From NCBI GenBank assembly GCA_004793585.1, contig SRZB01000002.1, positions 124,001 through 188,000 on the forward strand: a DNA stretch of 64,000 nt. Reading direction: 5' to 3'. Position numbers and translations under genes: made by a program. Positions 24,992 through 34,176 of this stretch are shown piece after piece. The stretch is from Hominisplanchenecus murintestinalis. Its GTDB lineage: Bacteria > Bacillota > Clostridia > Lachnospirales > Lachnospiraceae. Under the pieces are notes generated by a model, which had not been told where the DNA came from, ran no database searches, and was given only the letters and a program-made list of their open reading frames with translations. Each line of letters begins with the position of its first letter. Within the stretch, counting starts at the first letter, position 1.

Positions 24992-25617
24992 TTCTTTTCC
25001 TCTCTTAATGCAACATAATCTTTCAGCAGCCGCACAGTGCCGTCAATTCCCAGCACACTGCTATTTACACTCAGGCTATAACCTGAAACATCTCCCCATC
25101 TTTTGTCAGAATAATAATTATAGTAGCTCGCACGCCTCTTGTCTGTCTTAATAATCATTTCTTTTGCTTTAGCGCTGCTTACCTGATATTCCGACGCAAT
25201 CCTGGCTACCTTGCACTCCATATCGCCATGAATAAATACCGAAACCAGATTCGGAAAATCTGCCAATGCATAGTCTGCACAGCGCCCTACAATGACGCAG
25301 GCTCCTTCTTCTGCAATTTTCCTAATTGCATTAAACTGCGCCAGAAAAATTTTATGGTTAATCGGCATGTCGGTAAATGCTGAAGACGTATAGCCTCCGG
25401 AATAAGTGTCCATCACAAGGGAATAAAGAAAGCTGTTCGTAGGCTTTTCATCGTGGTTCTCAAAGAGCTCCCTACACAACCCACTTTCCTTTGCCGCTCG
25501 TTCTAAAAGTTCCTTATCATAACATTTTACTCCAAGCTCAGCCGCCAGTTTTTCACCGATTTCACGTCCGCCGCTTCCATACTGCCTTCCAATTGTGATC
25601 ACTGTTTTACATGCCAT
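24988..25617 (-). CDS. Cytidylate kinase-like P-loop protein
   Basis: This 209-residue protein of the cytidylate-kinase-like family (PF13189) has a P-loop-like [30 protein letters not shown] and an Arg-rich lid ([13 protein letters not shown]...WGDVSGYSL). It is a nucleoside-monophosphate kinase relative, but substrate is unproven; the canonical cmk is a different gene. The ATG at 25617 is preferred to the GTG at 25624-25626, which sits too close to GGAAGGA. Confidence 0.85.
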   Translation of the reverse strand: MACKTVITIGRQYGSGGREIGEKLAAELGVKCYDKELLERAAKESGLCRELFENHDEKPTNSFLYSLVMDTYSGGYTSSAFTDMPINHKIFLAQFNAIRKIAEEGACVIVGRCADYALADFPNLVSVFIHGDMECKVARIASEYQVSSAKAKEMIIKTDKRRASYYNYYSDKRWGDVSGYSLSVNSSVLGIDGTVRLLKDYVALREEKK

Positions 25618-25728
25618 ACATTTCACGTCCTTCCTATATTTCTTATTGCTTAAAATATAGCAATAGTATACAACAAAACGCCGAAAAAGTATATGGTTTT
25701 CGTAAAAATATACTACAAAGCAGATTTC

Positions 25729-26643
25729 CTAATGCCGCAGCTTATTCAGCATCCCTTCAAAATATTCCGGCAGGGGCGCCTCAAACTCCATATATTCATG
25801 AGTATGCGGATGTACAAAACCCAAAACCTGTGCATGCAGCGTCTGTCCCTGCAGCTTATATGGACTGGCAGACGGGCCGTACACCTCATCCCCCAACAGC
25901 GGATGCCCTATGCCTGCCATATGAACCCGTATCTGATGTGTCCGCCCTGTTTCAAGCTGGCATTCAATATAGGTAAATTTGCCCAAACGCTCCAATACCC
26001 GGTAATGAGTCACTGCATTTTTTCCATTCTTATGGTTCACCGACATTTTCTTCCTGTCAATCGGATGACGCCCAATTGGTGCATCCACAGTTCCTTCATC
26101 TTCTTTAAAACCTCCATAAACAATCGCTCTGTATTTTCGTGTAATCGAATGTTCCTTCAGCTGCTCGGCGAGACAGCTATGGGCAAAATCATTTTTACAT
26201 ACCACCAGGGAACCTGTAGTGTCCATATCTATCCGATGAACAATTCCCGGACGCAGCACCCCATTAATTCCTGACAGTTTTCCGGCGCAGTGATACATCA
26301 GTGCATTAACCAATGTACCGCTGTAATGGCCGGCACTCGGATGTACAACCATTCCCTTGGGCTTATCCACTACCAATAAGTCCTCATCTTCATAAAGAAT
26401 CGACAATGGGATATTTTCAGGGCAGACATCCGGCTCCTCCATATCAGGAATTTCTACAGTAATAGATTCGCCGGAAACCACCTTATAATTTGCCCTCACA
26501 GATTTTCCTTGCACCAAAACCCGCCCTTCCTTCACAAGCTTTTGAAGGTAAGAGCGGGACTGTCCATCCAATATATCAGCCAGGAACCTGTCAATCCTCT
26601 GTCCGGAAATGCTCTCCGGCACACAAATATCTATCTTTTCCAT
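25729..26643 (-). CDS. RluA/RluD-family pseudouridine synthase
   Basis: This 304-residue enzyme has an N-terminal S4 RNA-binding domain (about 13-70) and a pseudouridine synthase domain. The catalytic Asp139 is in VHRIDMDTTGSLVV. ITRKYRAIVYGG and CQLETGRTHQIRVHM complete the family signature. The position after lspA is the conserved Firmicute arrangement for the RluD-like YlyB. rRNA specificity is inferred. Confidence 0.95.
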   Translation of the reverse strand: MEKIDICVPESISGQRIDRFLADILDGQSRSYLQKLVKEGRVLVQGKSVRANYKVVSGESITVEIPDMEEPDVCPENIPLSILYEDEDLLVVDKPKGMVVHPSAGHYSGTLVNALMYHCAGKLSGINGVLRPGIVHRIDMDTTGSLVVCKNDFAHSCLAEQLKEHSITRKYRAIVYGGFKEDEGTVDAPIGRHPIDRKKMSVNHKNGKNAVTHYRVLERLGKFTYIECQLETGRTHQIRVHMAGIGHPLLGDEVYGPSASPYKLQGQTLHAQVLGFVHPHTHEYMEFEAPLPEYFEGMLNKLRH

Positions 26644-26677
26644 CGTATCACCAAATGCCGCAGTTTTCCTGCGGAAC

Positions 26678-27163
26678 TCATAATTCTTTATAATAACATA
26701 AAAACAATATCAGAAAACAGCCCATAGAGACTGTGACATAGATATCCGCTACGTTGAAAATAGGAAAATCTATCAAAGAGAAATAAAAGAAATCCACTAC
26801 AAACCCCCGGAACATCCTGTCAATCGCATTTCCTATTGCACCTGCGCTGATAAATACGGCAATCAGCCGCAAAGGCAGATACCGCCCGCTTCCCGGCATA
26901 CGGTAATAAAAGTAAGCGGCAGCTCCCAATACTACGGCGACACATATCAAAAACAGCCACTGCTGATTCTGCATCAGCCCAAAGGCCGCGCCTCTGTTTT
27001 CCAGATACTGCAGCTCAAATATGCCCTTTATCCATATAATAGACGGCTGCCCTTTCAATTCTGCAATCGCCCATAATTTCGTCAGCTGGTCAATAACCGT
27101 CAATACTATAACCCCTGCAATTCCGGCGGTTATCTGCTTCATGGTAACTCTGCTTTTTTCCAT
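26678..27163 (-). CDS. lspA: Lipoprotein signal peptidase (SPase II)
   Basis: This 161-residue membrane aspartyl protease removes signal peptides from lipidated prolipoproteins. It has four predicted transmembrane helices, NRGAAFG, and catalytic Asp115 (GNAIDRMFRG) and Asp140 (FNVADIYV). GAGGG precedes the ATG. Confidence 0.97.
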   Translation of the reverse strand: MEKSRVTMKQITAGIAGVIVLTVIDQLTKLWAIAELKGQPSIIWIKGIFELQYLENRGAAFGLMQNQQWLFLICVAVVLGAAAYFYYRMPGSGRYLPLRLIAVFISAGAIGNAIDRMFRGFVVDFFYFSLIDFPIFNVADIYVTVSMGCFLILFLCYYKEL

Positions 27164-27205
27164 ATCAACCCTCGATTTCTCCAGTATAGCGACTTCCTAT
27201 GCCCA

Positions 27206-28327
27206 CTAGTCCATTATATGGCAGTCTGCGTTTATGTAATTAACAGCGTCAAGTATTTCTTCGTCTGTCACCGTCTTATCAATAAATGCGTGGCCAATCC
27301 CTTTCAGCAGTATAAACTTAATTTTTCCTGCCTCCATCTTTTTATCAGATTTTGTAACTTCAAGAATTTTATTCGTATCAATCCCATCAAAAGAAATCGG
27401 AAGATTAAATCCCACATTCATATCACGTATTTCAAAAAATTCTTCCGCACTCAACAGCTCCCGTTTATATGAAATATAAGATGCCGCCACATATCCAAGC
27501 GCTACGCACTGCCCGTGCAGCATCTTAAAATCCATCAACTTTTCAATCGCGTGTCCGATTGTATGACCAAAATTTAAAAGCGCCCTGTCACCTTTTTCCG
27601 TGGGGTCTTTCTCCACAACTTCTCTCTTAATTTCACAGCTTGCCGAAATCATTTTCTTTAATACATCAGACTTTCTCTCACTGATTTCTGACATATGCTC
27701 AATTACCCACTCATAATAATCAGCGTCTTTTATAAGGCCATGTTTCAGAATCTCACCCATACCGCAGAAAAACTGCTCATCGTTCAAAGTATTCAAAGCA
27801 GTGATATTCATGTACACCAATTTAGGCTGGCAGAATGCTCCCACCATATTTTTATAACCATCAAAATCCACGCCTGTCTTTCCACCAATACTACTGTCCA
27901 CCTGAGAAAGCAGCGTAGTCGGCACCTGGATAAACTCTATCCCTCTTAGATAAGTAGCAGCCGCATAGCCCGTTAAATCACCTACGACTCCTCCCCCCAA
28001 AGCTACCAGCATATCGTTTCTGTCAAAACCATTTTCAATTAGTTTCCGGTACAGAAGCTTTACCGTATCCAGAGTTTTATGCTCCTCACCCGCCGGAAAA
28101 ACAAAGCGCACCACCTTAGAACACCTGTCGTTAAGCAACTCTGCCACTTCGTCTCCATACCGTGCATCCACGATACTGTCACTTACAATACATAGTCTCT
28201 TATTCCGTATTCCCAGCATTCCCAGATACTCCGGAAGCTTCGCGAAGGATTCCTCCAGATAAATATGATAAATTGTCTCATTGTCTTTTTTTACAGGAAT
28301 ACACATCCGCTCTTTCCCTTTGCCCAT
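27206..28327 (-). CDS. aroB: 3-Dehydroquinate synthase
   Basis: This 373-residue enzyme makes 3-dehydroquinate from DAHP, the second shikimate-pathway step, using NAD and a divalent metal. It has ALGGGVVGDLTGYAAATYLRG, QVPTTLLSQVDSSIGGKTGVD and metal-binding NFGHTIGHAIE. GGAGG lies 6 nt before the ATG at 28327; the TTG at 28339 lacks this. No other shikimate gene is nearby, so it is isolated from its pathway. Confidence 0.97.
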   Translation of the reverse strand: MGKGKERMCIPVKKDNETIYHIYLEESFAKLPEYLGMLGIRNKRLCIVSDSIVDARYGDEVAELLNDRCSKVVRFVFPAGEEHKTLDTVKLLYRKLIENGFDRNDMLVALGGGVVGDLTGYAAATYLRGIEFIQVPTTLLSQVDSSIGGKTGVDFDGYKNMVGAFCQPKLVYMNITALNTLNDEQFFCGMGEILKHGLIKDADYYEWVIEHMSEISERKSDVLKKMISASCEIKREVVEKDPTEKGDRALLNFGHTIGHAIEKLMDFKMLHGQCVALGYVAASYISYKRELLSAEEFFEIRDMNVGFNLPISFDGIDTNKILEVTKSDKKMEAGKIKFILLKGIGHAFIDKTVTDEEILDAVNYINADCHIMD

Positions 28328-28357
28328 GACTGCCTCCAATTCATCTTCACCTATAGA

Positions 28358-29143
28358 TTACACATATTTCTCAATCTCAACATAACAGCGTCCCTTTTTC
28401 GTTTGGGCCGTCATTCCCAAGTAGCGGAACTTTCCCATTCCTCTGGCTGAAATAATATCGTTTTCCTTTAAATTATATCCATTAGATACTACCATTTTTC
28501 CATTGACGAACACTTTTCCCCCTTCAATCAGCCCAACCAGGCTGCTTCGGGAAGCACGGAACGCAAGCGCAAGCACACTGTCAAGCCGAACAGATGCCAC
28601 CGTTCCCCTGAGAATTTCTGTTTTCGGCTGAAATGTGAAGCTTTCCTGAAAAACTTCACGGCATATTACTGATGTGTGGCGTATCCGGGTCAACTCACTT
28701 GAAATAAATCCGGCCATCTTCTCTGTACAGAATAAATAAGCGCCGTCCTCTTCCACCAATATATCTCCCAGTTTCAAACGTTCAATTCCCAGATTCAACA
28801 CCGCGCCGAGATAATCCCTGTGGTTCAGAGCATCTGCAAATTTTCTGTTTAATGGACTGATTTTCAAACAGGAAATCGGGTAAGAAATACCGCCATTCTG
28901 CCATGAATCTGTCTTCTCTTCATAATAAAGAGCATCAGGAATAAACGCTGCTATCTGACGCTCTGCTGTTTCATAGCCGCCAAAAACTCCCCACTGTACA
29001 TGAGAAAGTTTCCGAACCGTCTTATGAAAAATATTTAATTCATTCAAATTCATAAAATCCGAAAAAACAGGTATTCCTCTCCTGAATGCAGCATCTGCCA
29101 AATCCAGGAGATGTTTTTGAAAAATTTCTTCTGTCTTGTCCAT
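28358..29143 (-). CDS. ylmH: YlmH-family S4-domain RNA-binding protein
   Basis: This 261-residue protein of the YlmH family has an N-terminal region with FSDFMNLNELNIF and YGAV-like core elements. Its C-terminal S4 domain (VRLDSVLALAFRASRS...IEGGKVFVNGKMV) ends MTAQTKKGRCYVEIEKYV. Homologues sit beside sepF; ribosome-associated roles have been proposed. The ATG at 29143 is 4 nt after the sepF stop codon. An upstream in-frame start would overlap sepF and was rejected. Confidence 0.93.
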   Translation of the reverse strand: MDKTEEIFQKHLLDLADAAFRRGIPVFSDFMNLNELNIFHKTVRKLSHVQWGVFGGYETAERQIAAFIPDALYYEEKTDSWQNGGISYPISCLKISPLNRKFADALNHRDYLGAVLNLGIERLKLGDILVEEDGAYLFCTEKMAGFISSELTRIRHTSVICREVFQESFTFQPKTEILRGTVASVRLDSVLALAFRASRSSLVGLIEGGKVFVNGKMVVSNGYNLKENDIISARGMGKFRYLGMTAQTKKGRCYVEIEKYV

Positions 29144-29147
29144 AAAT

Positions 29148-29723
29148 TTAATAACTTGAGCGTATCGCCGGAGCATCAAACGCCCCATTCAGAATCTGAT
29201 TAAAATCTCCTGAAATATCTACTGAGGAAGGCGTGATAACAAAAATATAGTTGCTGATTTTCTGGAGGCTTCCGTCAACTGCATAACAGGAACCGGATAC
29301 AAAATCAATAATACGCTGAGCAGTATCTCCGTCCATACCTTCCATGTTCAGCACAATCGTGGAATTTGCAAGCAAAGTCTCTGTAATTGCCCCCGCATCC
29401 TTGAATTCATTTGGCTTAATTACACATACTTCCATGCCACTGTTTCTTTTGGGGCGCATAGGTGAAATTTTGCTGTTTGTTGGAGCTGAGATGCCGGACT
29501 GCTTTGGCTGACGTGTTTTGGATTTCATTTTTCGCTGCACATCTGCGTCAAAATCGTCGAAATCATCAAAATCGTCCTCTTTTTGCTTTTTCAACTTACG
29601 TCTCTTGACCGGACGTTCCTCCTCATAATCATCGTCTATTTCATCATCCAGGAAATCCTCGTCATCATAATCATCCTCGTCATTCAACCTCATAGCATTT
29701 AAAAATCTGTCAAGTACTCCCAT
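29148..29723 (-). CDS. sepF: Cell division protein SepF
   Basis: This 191-residue SepF tethers FtsZ to the membrane and shapes the septum. A short amphipathic N-terminus (MGVLDRFLNAMRL) for membrane binding is followed by an acidic/basic linker (about 15-85). The folded C-terminal core (EVCVIKPNEFKDAGAITETL...VLNMEGMDGDTAQRIIDFVSG) is canonical. AGGAGATAAGA precedes the ATG. Confidence 0.97.
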   Translation of the reverse strand: MGVLDRFLNAMRLNDEDDYDDEDFLDDEIDDDYEEERPVKRRKLKKQKEDDFDDFDDFDADVQRKMKSKTRQPKQSGISAPTNSKISPMRPKRNSGMEVCVIKPNEFKDAGAITETLLANSTIVLNMEGMDGDTAQRIIDFVSGSCYAVDGSLQKISNYIFVITPSSVDISGDFNQILNGAFDAPAIRSSY

Positions 29724-29736
29724 TCTTATCTCCTAT

Positions 29737-30429
29737 CTATTGCTTATAATTTCGTTCACCAAAGATTCCGGTTCCAACCCGTACCATCGTGGCGCCCTCT
29801 TCAATGGCTACCTGATAATCACCTGTCATGCCCATACTCAGATTGCACATAGTTACATTATCAATGTTTTTGCTTTTTATGTCAACATATAAATTTCTTA
29901 ATTTTCTAAAAAATATCCTGTTTTCTTCGGCATTTTCCACAAAGGGGGCAATTGTCATCAGCCCTTCCACACGGATATTCGGAAGAGCCGATATCTTCTC
30001 AATAAATGCGAGCGTGTCTTCCTCATATATGCCAAACTTTGATTCTTCCCTGGCAATATTTACTTCCACCAGCACCGGCATCACAATCCCTCGCTTTCCT
30101 GCTTCCAGGCTGACTGCCTCTGCAAGCCTTTCTGAATCTACCGAATGAATCATACATGCCTTATCAATGATATATTTGATTTTATTCCGCTGAAGATGCC
30201 CTATCATATGCCAGCGTATATCTGTTGGCAGCGTCTCCTGCTTCTCCCTCAGCTCCTGGGGCTTATTTTCCCCAAAGTCACGGCTGCCTGCCGCATATGC
30301 CTCCTCCAGCATACTTATGGGCTTTGTCTTGCTGACAGAAATCAGAGTTACATCCTCACGTTTTCTTCCGCTCCTGCTACATGCGGCACATATATTTCTT
30401 TCAACCTCTTCCAGATTCTGCTTAATCAT
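29737..30429 (-). CDS. yggS: YggS-family PLP-homeostasis protein
   Basis: This 230-residue alanine-racemase-fold protein binds pyridoxal phosphate and keeps its pools balanced. The PLP lysine is in LISVSKTKP, followed by DFGENKPQEL, RWHMIGHLQRNK and SMGMTGDYQVAI. It is 4 nt downstream of the HlyD-like gene, a common neighbour arrangement with sepF. Confidence 0.96.
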   Translation of the reverse strand: MIKQNLEEVERNICAACSRSGRKREDVTLISVSKTKPISMLEEAYAAGSRDFGENKPQELREKQETLPTDIRWHMIGHLQRNKIKYIIDKACMIHSVDSERLAEAVSLEAGKRGIVMPVLVEVNIAREESKFGIYEEDTLAFIEKISALPNIRVEGLMTIAPFVENAEENRIFFRKLRNLYVDIKSKNIDNVTMCNLSMGMTGDYQVAIEEGATMVRVGTGIFGERNYKQ

Positions 30430-30433
30430 CCTA

Positions 30434-31807
30434 TTACCTCGCTATAATATCCTGGTCGTTTACTGTTGATGCGTCCAGTGCAATATGGTCATATTCTGAG
30501 AGTCCAAAAGTCGCACCTTCCTCTATAATGCAGTATTCTTCATTCTTATCCAGTATCGTAATCTCACGGAATACAGCATATCCTTTGTTAATATTATAAA
30601 CACCCTCCAGCGTCTCGCTGTCGCTAATCGTATAGATTGGTTTCTCATCTGCCAAAATAACATCTCCATCCGAAACCTGTGTACTGTCTATCAGAAAATA
30701 TGCTTTCTCATCTTTATATACCGTCGCAGTAACATATTTTGGAGCCTTCGAACCATCCTTTTTTTCTATCTGTTTTACGATGCTGATTTCCTTTGGTTTT
30801 TCCCCGTCATACGTGGCAAATTCTTTCGGTATTTTATAGAACGTCTTATTTGCTATCGCTGAATTCGGAATCTTCAAGCCTGTCGTCCGGTCAAGCAAAA
30901 GTTCAATTTCCAGAAAACGCTCCCCGGAATATCGTATTAACGATGTTTCCATATCAATTTTTCCGAAACTGCCGTCATTATTGTGAAGAATGCTAAAGTC
31001 TCCGCTAAAAATAGTACCATCCTTCAAAAAACGGAAACGGATGGATTTCCTTCCGTCAAGCTCGCTTTCCATCTCCTTGTTCACTGGAAAAAGCAACGAC
31101 CATTTTTCATCCGTCAAAAGCTTGTAAAGACAATCTCCGTTGGATACAGTGCCATTTACCCGGAAATTTGTTTTCTGATAAGCCATCTGGTCAAAGTCTG
31201 CCTGTTTTACACTTTCAGCCTGCATGTTTTCATAGCCATCCATAGAATAAACCACAATCCCTTCCTGCGGGGCAGTGTACAAATTTTCTATCCCCCAGGC
31301 TTCCGGGTCGGAGAGACTGCTCACATTGGCAAGCTCCAGAATGCTGCTTTCCACATCTGATCTGAAATTGTAAACTGCCTGATAGGATACAGAATCATAG
31401 TTCATGGCAAACGTAGACATCTGACTGCGAAGCTTTAATATCATCTCAGGATTATCTCCTGTCAATCCTGCCTCCATATTCTTCACAATATCCCTTTGCT
31501 TTCCCGACACATCAACGGAACAGACACCGTTTCCCATTCCAACTTTCTGACCTTCCCGCGCATAATAGCTGACCGTTCCGCTCTGGCTTGCCTTCACAAG
31601 CACTTCTGATTTCAAAGTGAGCGCTGTATAACGGTAATTTCCTGTCAGAGGTCCTGCTGTTACTTCATAGGCTGTCACATGCTCTGTCTGCAGATACAGC
31701 ACAAGGCAGATAACCATATAAACAAAAAGGACGCCAAACATAATCGTGCCTATATTAAAAAAGGAATATTTTTTGTGTTTCGAAATCTTACTTTTTTTAT
31801 CCTTCAC
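30434..31807 (-). CDS. HlyD/membrane-fusion-like protein
   Basis: This 457-residue protein has a Lys-rich cytoplasmic start, one transmembrane helix (about 19-41, NIGTIMFGVLFVYMVICLVL) and a long external part. A lipoyl/barrel-sandwich-like half motif (KASQSGTVSYYAREGQKVGMG) is paired with a second one (YTAPQEGIVVYSMDGYE), resembling periplasmic adaptor proteins of the HlyD class. No ABC transporter or outer component adjoins it. It instead opens the yggS-sepF-ylmH operon, so an envelope or division role is possible. AAAGGAGG on the minus strand supports GTG 31807 or TTG 31810. Confidence 0.75.
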   Translation of the reverse strand: MKDKKSKISKHKKYSFFNIGTIMFGVLFVYMVICLVLYLQTEHVTAYEVTAGPLTGNYRYTALTLKSEVLVKASQSGTVSYYAREGQKVGMGNGVCSVDVSGKQRDIVKNMEAGLTGDNPEMILKLRSQMSTFAMNYDSVSYQAVYNFRSDVESSILELANVSSLSDPEAWGIENLYTAPQEGIVVYSMDGYENMQAESVKQADFDQMAYQKTNFRVNGTVSNGDCLYKLLTDEKWSLLFPVNKEMESELDGRKSIRFRFLKDGTIFSGDFSILHNNDGSFGKIDMETSLIRYSGERFLEIELLLDRTTGLKIPNSAIANKTFYKIPKEFATYDGEKPKEISIVKQIEKKDGSKAPKYVTATVYKDEKAYFLIDSTQVSDGDVILADEKPIYTISDSETLEGVYNINKGYAVFREITILDKNEEYCIIEEGATFGLSEYDHIALDASTVNDQDIIAR

Positions 31808-31833
31808 CAAAGCAAAACCTCCTTTTCCCAATT

Positions 31834-31862
31834 ATTCTAACACGAACAGAACTCTGGGACAA
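31834..31862 (-). promoter_or_regulatory. Promoter of the HlyD-like/yggS/sepF operon
   Basis: On the minus strand TTGTCC (31862-31857) and TAGAAT (31839-31834) are 17 nt apart, just upstream of the AAAGGAGG of the first gene. Confidence 0.6.
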
Positions 31863-31935
31863 GTGAAAAGTTCGTGGTATAAAAACACCAAAAACAGTAA
31901 AAATAGGATTATTACATGACAAGGAGGCATTAGAA

Positions 31936-32148
31936 ATGGACAGTAGAGGAATCGATTATACTTGCCTGACACTCATAATCATTGGCGCTGTTAACTGGGG
32001 ACTCATTGGCTTCTTCAAATTCGACCTGGTTGCTTTTCTGTTCGGGGACATGAGCTGGTTATCCCGAATTGTCTATGGCCTGGTAGGTGTCGCAGGACTT
32101 TATATGCTCAGCACTTACGGCCGTATCGGCAAAATGGGTACGGAATAA
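31936..32148 (+). CDS. DUF378 small membrane protein
   Basis: This 70-residue protein has two transmembrane helices. It matches DUF378 (YuzA-like) by CLTLIIIGAVNWGLIGFF, LFGDMSWLSRIVYGLVGVAGLY and the short basic end. ACAAGGAGG precedes the ATG. A weak TATAAA -10 lies at 31878-31883. It is a single gene divergent from the HlyD-like operon. Function is unknown. Confidence 0.9.
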   Translation: MDSRGIDYTCLTLIIIGAVNWGLIGFFKFDLVAFLFGDMSWLSRIVYGLVGVAGLYMLSTYGRIGKMGTE

Positions 32149-32187
32149 TATCCTGCTGTTTTGTTACAGGGCAAAGGTTCTTATACG

Positions 32188-32237
32188 AAAAGCGCAGCAC
32201 GGTCTTGCATATACAATGCCGCGCTGCGCTTTTTGTT
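32188..32237. terminator. Bidirectional terminator between DUF378 and the P-loop gene
   Basis: AAAAGCGCAGC (32188-32198) and GCTGCGCTTTT (32223-32233) form an 11-bp stem, with further pairing inside. It is A-rich on the left and T-rich on the right, so it suits both convergent genes. Confidence 0.85.
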
Positions 32238-32249
32238 CTGTGGTATGTA

Positions 32250-32669
32250 TTACAACGAAACGATAACTTTTGATTTAGCTGTCTCTGGCAGTTCTGATGC
32301 GTCCAAAGAAATACCTAAAACAAAAGTAACGGAATATTTATCTCCTATCTCTTCTAACCGTGCCAGCGCTGCTTCAATATCACAATCCTCAAGCTTCGCA
32401 ATCTTTAAGAAATTGTCAAGGTACATCTGCTCCAAATCATGATCCTGTGAAATCAGTCCGCAGATAAATCCCATAAATTCATCACCATTCTGAAGGTCGA
32501 ATTCAGAGACGTCAATCAAACGGATCTTATTGTTCAACTCATACATGTGCTTACTGCTCTTATCAAGGTAAACAATGTTTCCATGTGCAGCCTTAATCTC
32601 TGCGTTTACCTTATCCAGTAACTGTTTCGTTTTTCCCTTGCCCTGTCTGCCTGCTATAATCTGTATCAT
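32250..32669 (-). CDS. Small P-loop protein (PilT-like annotation in clostridia)
   Basis: This 139-residue protein begins MIQIIAGRQGKGKTKQLLDK with a Walker A motif (GRQGKGKT). It has IVYLDKSSKHMYELN and a C-terminal SVTFVLGISLDASEL. Homologues are often labelled twitching motility protein PilT, but it is far too short and no pilus genes are present, so that name should not be taken as function. AAAGGAGGAG lies before the ATG at 32669. It is a probable nucleotide-binding protein of unknown role, last in the wall-growth cluster. Confidence 0.8.
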   Translation of the reverse strand: MIQIIAGRQGKGKTKQLLDKVNAEIKAAHGNIVYLDKSSKHMYELNNKIRLIDVSEFDLQNGDEFMGFICGLISQDHDLEQMYLDNFLKIAKLEDCDIEAALARLEEIGDKYSVTFVLGISLDASELPETAKSKVIVSL

Positions 32670-32746
32670 TGTAATCTCCTCCTTTAGTCTTCTCGACACA
32701 AGTATTATGGTAAAATTATAATATATTATTCGAAAAAACACAACCT

Positions 32747-33757
32747 CTAATTGTTACTTTTAGACAATAATTCATTCATTTCTTCATAAAGGGTATCCTT
32801 CGATTCCGATTTCAGGATGATTGAGATAAACGGATCACCATATTTATTCTGGCTGTACAGGCAGAGACACGCCCCTGCCTCATCTGTCGTTCCTGTCTTT
32901 CCTCCGGAAACCATTACATCCGAGGGAGGAACTGCTTCATTTATAAAATAATGATTCGTGGATTCCCACATGACTCCCTTTTCTTCCCCTGCTGCGTCCG
33001 TATATTCAGCATAATAAGTATGCTGCCCAATGATATCCCGGAATTCTTCATATTTTAGCGCCTCATGAAACATCAGGTATATATCATAAGCTGTTGTATA
33101 ATGATTCTCGTCCTGAAGTCCATGCGGATTTACAAAATGTGTGCCTGACGCGCCAATGTCTGCTGCCTCCTGATTCATCATTTCCACGAACTTCTCCACA
33201 CTCCCGGCAATGTGTACGGCAATCGTCATCGCCGCATCATTTCCTGAATTAATCATTAATCCATACACAAGCTGGCGCAGGGTAAAGTGATCCCCCACAT
33301 GGATTTCACATACAGAAGAACCAAATTCAATATTCTTGCATTCCTCGCCTACTGTAACCATTTCATCCAGATTGCCATACTTCAAGGCCACCAGAGTCGT
33401 CATAATCTTCGTAATGCTTGCAGGATATCTCTTCGCATGAAGCTCTTTCGCATAAATCACTTCATGTTCGGCCTCGTTAAACAGAGCTGCTGATTCTGCC
33501 GGCGCCTCAAATCCTTCCAGAGGCACATCGACCGCAGACACACATAAGTCACTTGCAAAAGACTCTGCCCTGCCATTTTCCTGCGTCATCTTACCGATGC
33601 CAAATATAGAGCTTGTCTTATCATACGCCATATCCAGAGAAATATCACGAATACGGAAAAACAACAGATATATGACAGCTATCAATACAACAATCAGAAA
33701 CGCCACCAATATCAAAAACCTGCGTGCCGCTCTTTGTTCTTTCTCTCTTTGATTCAT
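32747..33757 (-). CDS. D-alanyl-D-alanine carboxypeptidase (peptidase S11)
   Basis: This 336-residue penicillin-binding DD-carboxypeptidase trims peptidoglycan stem peptides. An N-terminal membrane helix (about 13-33) anchors it. Active-site motifs are Ser114-x-x-Lys117 (PASITKIM), Ser171-Gly-Asn173 and Lys287-Thr-Gly. The C-terminal membrane anchor of DacA-type enzymes is absent; the N-terminal helix takes its place. It follows mgsA by 10 nt and belongs to the wall-growth operon. Confidence 0.95.
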   Translation of the reverse strand: MNQREKEQRAARRFLILVAFLIVVLIAVIYLLFFRIRDISLDMAYDKTSSIFGIGKMTQENGRAESFASDLCVSAVDVPLEGFEAPAESAALFNEAEHEVIYAKELHAKRYPASITKIMTTLVALKYGNLDEMVTVGEECKNIEFGSSVCEIHVGDHFTLRQLVYGLMINSGNDAAMTIAVHIAGSVEKFVEMMNQEAADIGASGTHFVNPHGLQDENHYTTAYDIYLMFHEALKYEEFRDIIGQHTYYAEYTDAAGEEKGVMWESTNHYFINEAVPPSDVMVSGGKTGTTDEAGACLCLYSQNKYGDPFISIILKSESKDTLYEEMNELLSKSNN

Positions 33758-33767
33758 ATTGGTTTCC

Positions 33768-34163
33768 TTATCTATACATTTCTCGCCATTCCAAATCGCC
33801 TCTTTCCAGAGACTTCACCATCAATTCTGCCGTAGCCAGATTCGTAGCCAACGGAATATTATACATATCGCAAAGACGCACCGTATGCATAATATCCGGC
33901 TCATGAGACTTTGGCTGCAGCGGATCCCGCAGGAAAATCACCAAATCCAGCTGATTATGCTCAATCTGCGCCCTCATTTGCTGTTCTCCCCCCAAATGCC
34001 CTACCAGGAATTTATGGATATTCAGATTTGTAACCTCCTCTACCAGCCTTCCCGTAGTCCCGGTTGCATATAACTCATGCCGGCACAAAATTCCCCGGTA
34101 AGCAATACAGAAATTCTGCATCAGCTTCTTTTTTGCATCATGTGCAATCAGTCCTATATTCAT
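33768..34163 (-). CDS. mgsA: Methylglyoxal synthase-like protein (Glu at the catalytic Asp position)
   Basis: This 131-residue protein matches methylglyoxal synthase, which converts dihydroxyacetone phosphate to methylglyoxal. Phosphate-binding GTTGRL and the KSHEPD segment are present: His87 and Asp90 align with E. coli His98 and Asp101. The usual GGDQQ, holding catalytic Asp71, reads GGEQQ here, so residue 60 is Glu. Its location among wall-synthesis genes is unusual for a glycolytic bypass but may be lineage-typical. Confidence 0.9.
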   Translation of the reverse strand: MNIGLIAHDAKKKLMQNFCIAYRGILCRHELYATGTTGRLVEEVTNLNIHKFLVGHLGGEQQMRAQIEHNQLDLVIFLRDPLQPKSHEPDIMHTVRLCDMYNIPLATNLATAELMVKSLERGDLEWREMYR

Positions 34164-34176
34164 ATTGAACCCCCCA

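Noticed and set aside
25685-25720. AT-rich AGTATAT/ATATACT hairpin after the pseudouridine synthase gene
   Set aside because: A 7-bp all-AT-type stem with a 13-nt loop is too weak to call a terminator, although T residues follow.
32250-32669. PilT twitching-motility ATPase
   Set aside because: It has only 139 residues and lacks the PilT His and Asp boxes; no pilus genes are present.
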